The translations under genes and the position numbers were made by a program. A stretch of DNA of 64,000 nucleotides from positions 62,001 to 126,000 of the forward strand of contig NZ_JAHKQO010000015.1 of NCBI RefSeq assembly GCF_018861065.1, written 5' to 3'. Shown here one piece after another: positions 59,655 to 64,000 of this stretch. The DNA is from Paraglaciecola arctica (lineage in GTDB: Bacteria > Pseudomonadota > Gammaproteobacteria > Enterobacterales > Alteromonadaceae). Below the pieces are notes generated by a model. The model did no database searches and was not told the origin of the DNA. It saw only the letters and a program-made list of their open reading frames with translations. Position 1 is the first letter of the stretch, and each line of letters begins with the position of its first letter.

Positions 59655-59682
59655 TTGCATAGTTTAGGGATTCGATTACAAT
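59655..59682 (+). promoter_or_regulatory. Candidate promoter of the ureide operon
   Basis: TTGCAT (59655-59660) and TACAAT (59677-59682) with a 16-base spacer lie 104 bases before the allantoicase ATG. Transcription would begin near 59689, inside the palindrome at 59688-59705. Confidence 0.45.
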
Positions 59683-59687
59683 GACAT

Positions 59688-59705
59688 CCTGACAGTTGTG
59701 TCAGG
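59688..59705. promoter_or_regulatory. Perfect palindrome CCTGACA-GTTG-TGTCAGG upstream of allantoicase
   Basis: Seven-base arms are perfectly complementary around four bases. The site overlaps the predicted transcription start of the ureide operon, which would make it a classic TetR-type operator. Five T residues follow, so an alternative is a rho-independent terminator of the quinone oxidoreductase gene, 123 bases upstream. Confidence 0.5.
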
Positions 59706-59786
59706 TTTTTCAAAACAACACGCACCTGTACCCTAAAATCCACAAAGTCCAATTGCCCCTTCACCACGATGAAATAGGAGATGTAA

Positions 59787-60845
59787 ATGATAGAAAATAC
59801 TCAACAACAAAACAAACTGGTAGGCCAAGGAGCTGAGTTGGAGTTAAAGTTAAAAACCTATTTTGTTGATTTAGCGAGTGAAAGAGTAGGTGGCGAAACC
59901 TTAAGTTGTAGTGATGACTTTTTTGCCGAAATGGAAAATTTACTTAAAGCTGGTCGCGGTATTTTTATCGATGATAAATATACCGAACGCGGTAAGTGGA
60001 TGGACGGCTGGGAATCGCGCAGAAGTTACGGCAGAGATAATGGTCGCGAGTTCGATTGGTGCATTATTCGCCTGGGCATAAGTGGCGTAATTCGAGGCTT
60101 TGATATTGATACTAATTATTTTAGAGGTAATGCTCCGCAGACTGTTTCTGTAGAAGCTTGTGTCAGTTCTCAACAACCCGATGCAAATACAGTTTGGCAT
60201 ACAATATTGGATAAAAGTGAAGTCGCTGCCCATAGTCAAAATATATTTGAAATATCTAATGAACAGTCATGGACGCATGTGCGCCTGAATATGTTTCCAG
60301 ATGGAGGGATTGCGCGCTTTAGAGTTTACGGTGAAGCGGATGTTAATTGGGATAATTTTGTAGAAGGTGAGTTAATCGATCTAGCATCAATTAAAAATGG
60401 TGCTAAAGCGCTATTAGTCAGCGACATGTTTTTCAGCGATAAAAATAATTTAATTATGCCTGGCCGTGGGAAAGATATGGGAGATGGTTGGGAAACTAAA
60501 CGTCGACGCGATCCTGGGCCAGATTGGTCAATTGTTAAGTTGGCTACGCTTGGTAGTATTGAAAAGGTGATTATCGATACTTGTCACTTTAAAGGTAATT
60601 TTCCGGACACCTTTATGCTTCAGGGAATCAACACCAGCAATGACGACTTTAATGACACTAACGCAGAGTTAGATTGGCAAACCATTATTCCTCAAACTAA
60701 ATTGTATGCCCATAGAGAACATCTATTTATTAGTGAAATAAAAGCCGAGAAATTACAGCAATTTACCCATGTTAAATTAAGCATTTACCCAGATGGCGGA
60801 ATCTCAAGGATGCGTGTTTTTGGTAAGCCTAGTTTGAACCATTAA
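59787..60845 (+). CDS. alc: Allantoicase
   Basis: 352 residues, the expected length. Two homologous halves are plain to see: each has the KYTERGKWMDGWESRRS or GRGKDMGDGWETKRRR loop, then a strand/loop with DTNYFRGNAPQTVS or DTCHFKGNFPDTFM, and the end DGGIARFRVYG or DGGISRMRVFG. It hydrolyses allantoate to ureidoglycolate and urea. ATG follows TAGGAGATG. It begins the ureide operon. Confidence 0.96.
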   Translation: MIENTQQQNKLVGQGAELELKLKTYFVDLASERVGGETLSCSDDFFAEMENLLKAGRGIFIDDKYTERGKWMDGWESRRSYGRDNGREFDWCIIRLGISGVIRGFDIDTNYFRGNAPQTVSVEACVSSQQPDANTVWHTILDKSEVAAHSQNIFEISNEQSWTHVRLNMFPDGGIARFRVYGEADVNWDNFVEGELIDLASIKNGAKALLVSDMFFSDKNNLIMPGRGKDMGDGWETKRRRDPGPDWSIVKLATLGSIEKVIIDTCHFKGNFPDTFMLQGINTSNDDFNDTNAELDWQTIIPQTKLYAHREHLFISEIKAEKLQQFTHVKLSIYPDGGISRMRVFGKPSLNH

Positions 60846-60865
60846 TAGAGAACGGATAAAGCTAC

Positions 60866-61366
60866 ATGACAATCCAACAACTTGTACCTAAAGCACTTAC
60901 GCGAGAAAATTTTGCTAAGTTTGGTGATGTGATAGAAGTGAGTAACGAGGCTCAAAACTTTAGTATCAATGATGGATTCACACAACGTTATCATGATTTG
61001 GCAGCCGTAGATGTCACCGAAAATAATGGACGTACTCTGATTAATATTTTTCGTTCAACCCCCTTGGAACAGCCAGTAGCCATTAAGATGATGGAGCGAC
61101 ACCCATTATCAAGCCAAGCTTTCATTCCTATGGGGCAACAACCTTATTTAGTTGTTGTAGCTCCCAAAGGCGAATTACACACTGCTAAAATTGAAGTGTT
61201 TATCGCCACGTCAAATCAAGGGGTAAATTATCACAAAGGCACCTGGCATCATTATTGTTTGGCGTTGCATCAGGTCAGTGATTTTATCGTGGTAGACCGC
61301 GGCGGAGAGGGTGAAAACTGTGATGTCGTTAGTTTGGATGGCGCTCTAGTAATAGCCGAATCTTGA
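60866..61366 (+). CDS. allA: Ureidoglycolate lyase
   Basis: 166 residues. VPKALTRENFAKFGDVIE, the metal/substrate residues near MMERHPLSSQAFIPM and GVNYHKGTWHHYCLAL are signatures of the AllA family (cupin fold). It splits ureidoglycolate to glyoxylate and urea, so the pathway continues to malate synthase G. The gene follows allantoicase by 20 bases. Confidence 0.96.
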   Translation: MTIQQLVPKALTRENFAKFGDVIEVSNEAQNFSINDGFTQRYHDLAAVDVTENNGRTLINIFRSTPLEQPVAIKMMERHPLSSQAFIPMGQQPYLVVVAPKGELHTAKIEVFIATSNQGVNYHKGTWHHYCLALHQVSDFIVVDRGGEGENCDVVSLDGALVIAES

Positions 61367-61430
61367 ACAAAACGATTTTGGTTAACAATAGCCCTATCAG
61401 TGGGATTTTTTGAAAAATATAGGAACAACA

Positions 61431-63629
61431 ATGAATAAACGAATTGAAGAACATGGGTATAAAATTTCCGATTGTCTTTATGAATTAGTTAATACAAAGG
61501 TTTTGCCTGGCTTAGCAATTAAACAGCAAGACTTTTGGACTTCGGTCGCTGATGTTCTAAATGAGTTTATTCCTAGAAACAAGGCATTATTAACAGTTAG
61601 AGAATCATTGCAAACTCAAATCGATAATTGGCACTTAGATGCGACAAATCATCCATTTTCACAACAGAAGTATCAGCAGTTTTTAAAAGATATTGGCTAC
61701 TTAGTGGCTGAACAAGAAGATTTTCAAATCACCACCAAAGACGTGGATCCTGAAGTCGCCTTGCTTGCTGGTCCGCAATTAGTTGTACCATTGATGAATG
61801 CTCGTTTTGCATTGAACGCAGCGAATGCTAGGTGGGGCAGTTTATATGACGCTTTGTATGGTTCTGATGTGATTGTGGATGAGCCCAATGACCTAAATAC
61901 ATCAACGGGTTACAATCCAATTCGCGGCCAAAAAGTACAAACATTTGCGCGTAATTTTTTGGATGAAACCTTGCCACTTTCAAGCGGGAGTCACCATGAC
62001 TCATGCAAATATAGGATTCAAGATCAACAGCTGGTTATTGAGTTAAGTAATGGTGATCATGTTTCATTAAAAGACACTAACCAGTTTGTTGGCTTCAATG
62101 GCTCTGTACAGGAACCGGAAGCGATTTTGTGTATCCACAATGGATTGCATATCGAAATCCAAATTGATTCGAATGATGCCATTGGAAAATCTGATGCAGC
62201 AGCTGTAAAAGACGTGATCTTAGAATCCGCGCTGAGTACTATCCAAGACTGTGAGGACTCCATTGCTGCTGTTGATGCGCTAGACAAAACCGCGGTTTAT
62301 GCAAATTGGTTAGGATTGATGAAGGGAGATTTAGCAGAAACTATCACTAAAGGTGGCAAACAAAGTACCAGAACACTGAATTCAGACCGCAGTTATCTGA
62401 CCCCAGAAGGTAAAGTCATGAGTTTACCTGGGCGAAGTTTGCAGTTCATCCGCAATGTGGGGCACTTGATGACCACTGACGCGATCTTAACTGCCGACAA
62501 TGAAGAAGTACCAGAAGGGATAGTGGATGCACTGATAACCACGTTAATAGCACTTCATGACTTAACGGGTTCATCCAAATATGTAAATTCGAAATGCGGC
62601 AGTATATATATTGTTAAACCTAAAATGCATGGTCCTGAAGAAGTACACTTTACCAATGACTTATTTAGTAGAGTCGAGGAATGTTTAGGTCTCGCCCAAA
62701 ACACGATTAAATTGGGGATTATGGATGAAGAGCGCAGAACCTCAGCGAATCTGAAAGAGTGTATCCGCGCTGCAAGCGCTCGTGTTGCCTTTATAAACAC
62801 CGGATTCTTAGATAGAACGGGAGACGAAATTCACACCAGTATGTTGGCTGGGCCAATGGTTCCCAAAGAATTAATGAAAAATGAGAGTTGGATTTCTGCT
62901 TATGAAGATAGAAATGTCATCATTGGATTAAAAGCCGGACTCAAAGGTAAGGCACAAATAGGAAAAGGAATGTGGGCAACACCCGATGAAATGGCGGCCA
63001 TGCTTAACACTAAAATTGCGCATCCTAAATCCGGAGCAACTTGTGCTTGGGTGCCATCACCTACGGCTGCCACATTACATGTGATGCATTATCATCAAGT
63101 TAACGTTTCGGATGTCCAAGACAATATATTGTTACAAGCAAAATCTATTGACGATAATGCCCAGTTGGACGCGCTGTTAACTATTCCGTTGCTAACAGAT
63201 ATCGAAATATTGAGCGAACGAGCGCGCCAAGAAGAGTTAGATAACAATGTGCAAGGGCTATTGGGTTATGTCGTGCGCTGGGTTAATCAAGGAGTAGGGT
63301 GTTCAAAAGTTCCCGATATACATAATGTAGGGCGAATGGAAGACCGAGCTACCTTGCGTATTTCCAGCCAACATATCTGTAACTGGTTACATCACGGTTT
63401 ACTAGGAGCTGAACAAGTTAAACAAACGTTACAACGCATGGCGGTGATCGTAGATCAGCAAAATGCCGATGATAGCACCTATACAAACATGGCTCCCAAC
63501 TTTGATAGCAGCTTCGCATTTCAGGCGGCCCTTGGACTCATATTTGAAGGTGAACAACAACCCAGTGGTTACACAGAACCACTATTACATAAAATGCGTA
63601 AAGAACTAAAGCTAAGCAAAACCAGTTAA
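61431..63629 (+). CDS. glcB: Malate synthase G
   Basis: 732 residues from ATG 61431, after AGGAACAACA; the frame runs to a TTG at 61410. E. coli GlcB has 723 residues. NARWGSLYDALYGSDVI, GRSLQFIRNVGHLM, TGFLDRTGDEIHTSM and CAWVPSPTAATLHVMHYHQV are conserved, including the catalytic Arg and Asp region of the TIM barrel. It condenses glyoxylate with acetyl-CoA to malate. It lies between allA and the regulator gene, with glyoxylate from AllA as the likely source. Confidence 0.96.
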   Translation: MNKRIEEHGYKISDCLYELVNTKVLPGLAIKQQDFWTSVADVLNEFIPRNKALLTVRESLQTQIDNWHLDATNHPFSQQKYQQFLKDIGYLVAEQEDFQITTKDVDPEVALLAGPQLVVPLMNARFALNAANARWGSLYDALYGSDVIVDEPNDLNTSTGYNPIRGQKVQTFARNFLDETLPLSSGSHHDSCKYRIQDQQLVIELSNGDHVSLKDTNQFVGFNGSVQEPEAILCIHNGLHIEIQIDSNDAIGKSDAAAVKDVILESALSTIQDCEDSIAAVDALDKTAVYANWLGLMKGDLAETITKGGKQSTRTLNSDRSYLTPEGKVMSLPGRSLQFIRNVGHLMTTDAILTADNEEVPEGIVDALITTLIALHDLTGSSKYVNSKCGSIYIVKPKMHGPEEVHFTNDLFSRVEECLGLAQNTIKLGIMDEERRTSANLKECIRAASARVAFINTGFLDRTGDEIHTSMLAGPMVPKELMKNESWISAYEDRNVIIGLKAGLKGKAQIGKGMWATPDEMAAMLNTKIAHPKSGATCAWVPSPTAATLHVMHYHQVNVSDVQDNILLQAKSIDDNAQLDALLTIPLLTDIEILSERARQEELDNNVQGLLGYVVRWVNQGVGCSKVPDIHNVGRMEDRATLRISSQHICNWLHHGLLGAEQVKQTLQRMAVIVDQQNADDSTYTNMAPNFDSSFAFQAALGLIFEGEQQPSGYTEPLLHKMRKELKLSKTS

Positions 63630-64000
63630 TGGCAAAACCTGTTTTAAACACCAAAAAGTCTGAAGTGGGCGATATTCGTAAAAAGAATAAAGCCCTGATC
63701 CTTAATGCAGCCAAACAAGAATTTGTTACCTTCGGTTATAAAGGAGCGTCTATTAAGCGCATCGCTGAAAGAGCCAAAATACCACGGGCCAATATTCACT
63801 ACTATTTCGAAAACAAAGAGGAGTTATACCAAGAGTTGCTCAACGATATAGTTAGTATTTGGAACTCTAAATTTGATTCCTTGAATGCAGATGATGAACC
63901 TGAAATTGCGTTATCAGCCTATATTCGCTCAAAAGTCATGTATTCTCTTGAAGAACCCGAAGCGTCGCGCATTTTTGCTAGTGAAATTATACACGGCGCC
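63629..64000 (+). CDS. TetR-family regulator, RutR-like (cut by window edge)
   Basis: About 124 residues of the N-terminal part are visible. The TetR DNA-binding domain is clear: ALILNAAKQEFVTFGYKGAS, the HTH IKRIAERAKIPRANIHYYF and ENKEELYQELL. Beyond it, SIWNSKFDSL and EASRIFASEIIHGA resemble the ligand domain of E. coli RutR, which senses uracil and controls pyrimidine and purine genes. It overlaps glcB by one base (TAATG). Control of the ureide operon is inferred from position. The 3' part is outside the window. Confidence 0.88.
   Translation, partial: MAKPVLNTKKSEVGDIRKKNKALILNAAKQEFVTFGYKGASIKRIAERAKIPRANIHYYFENKEELYQELLNDIVSIWNSKFDSLNADDEPEIALSAYIRSKVMYSLEEPEASRIFASEIIHGA

Noticed and set aside
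1-64000. CRISPR arrays, insertion sequences, prophage, tRNA and rRNA genes
   Set aside because: I looked for regular repeats, transposase or phage proteins and cloverleaf-like sequences and saw none; a dedicated search could still find a degenerate case.

Overview
The window is a contiguous piece of chromosome from a gammaproteobacterium, most likely of the Alteromonadaceae (Glaciecola/Paraglaciecola-like). This rests on the modest G+C, the E. coli-like gene sets (rne/rluC, yceD-rpmF-plsX-fab-acpP-pabC-mltG-tmk-holB-tatD, alaA-yfbR) and the marine-type accessory genes. No search could be run, so the family is inferred from protein resemblance. No tRNA, rRNA, CRISPR array, insertion sequence or prophage was seen.

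Layout. (1) 1-8400: a MacB-type ABC permease (cut by the window edge) with its membrane-fusion partner, a stand-alone molybdopterin oxidoreductase, a zinc-ribbon DUF3667 membrane protein, an orphan class I HMG-CoA reductase, and an aldo/keto reductase coupled to a SpoU-type RNA methyltransferase. (2) 8570-16173: a three-gene RND efflux operon with one lipoprotein adaptor and two different permeases. (3) 16631-24900: a YaiI family gene, a probably decayed esterase, rhlE, rne, and divergently rluC plus a HAD phosphatase. (4) 24904-36010: maf, then a long collinear housekeeping cluster covering 23S rRNA/ribosome (yceD, rpmF), phospholipid and fatty acid synthesis (plsX, fabHDG, acpP, fabF), folate (pabC), cell wall (mltG), dTMP kinase, the DNA polymerase clamp-loader subunit and TatD. 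(5) 36085-45224: a chemoreceptor, ychJ, a SulA-like small protein behind an unusual palindrome, two HD-domain nucleotide hydrolases (dgt-like, yfbR), alaA, an LRAT-like protein, a DUF2189 membrane protein and a histone-H1-like Lys/Ala-rich protein. (6) 45395-58477: a Nif3-like protein, cmoM, glutathione peroxidase, a beta-hydroxyacid dehydrogenase, a FapA/DUF342 protein, sbcB, an AraC remnant, a CBS protein, hrpA, a PilZ protein and rlmI. (7) 58581-64000: a quinone oxidoreductase, then a ureide catabolic operon (allantoicase, ureidoglycolate lyase, malate synthase G, TetR/RutR-like regulator).

The most coherent accessory system is the last one. Allantoate is split to ureidoglycolate and urea, ureidoglycolate is split to glyoxylate and urea, and malate synthase G condenses the glyoxylate with acetyl-CoA. 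The regulator overlaps the last enzyme gene by one base, and a perfect 7+7 palindrome sits at the predicted start of transcription of the operon. Other points worth a look are the HMG-CoA reductase without mevalonate partners, the SulA-like gene with an everted LexA-like palindrome, the H1-like protein, the RND operon whose first permease carries a hydrophobic central insertion, and two housekeeping genes (rluC, yceD) that look nearly leaderless. I did not find a convincing wholly new multi-gene system.
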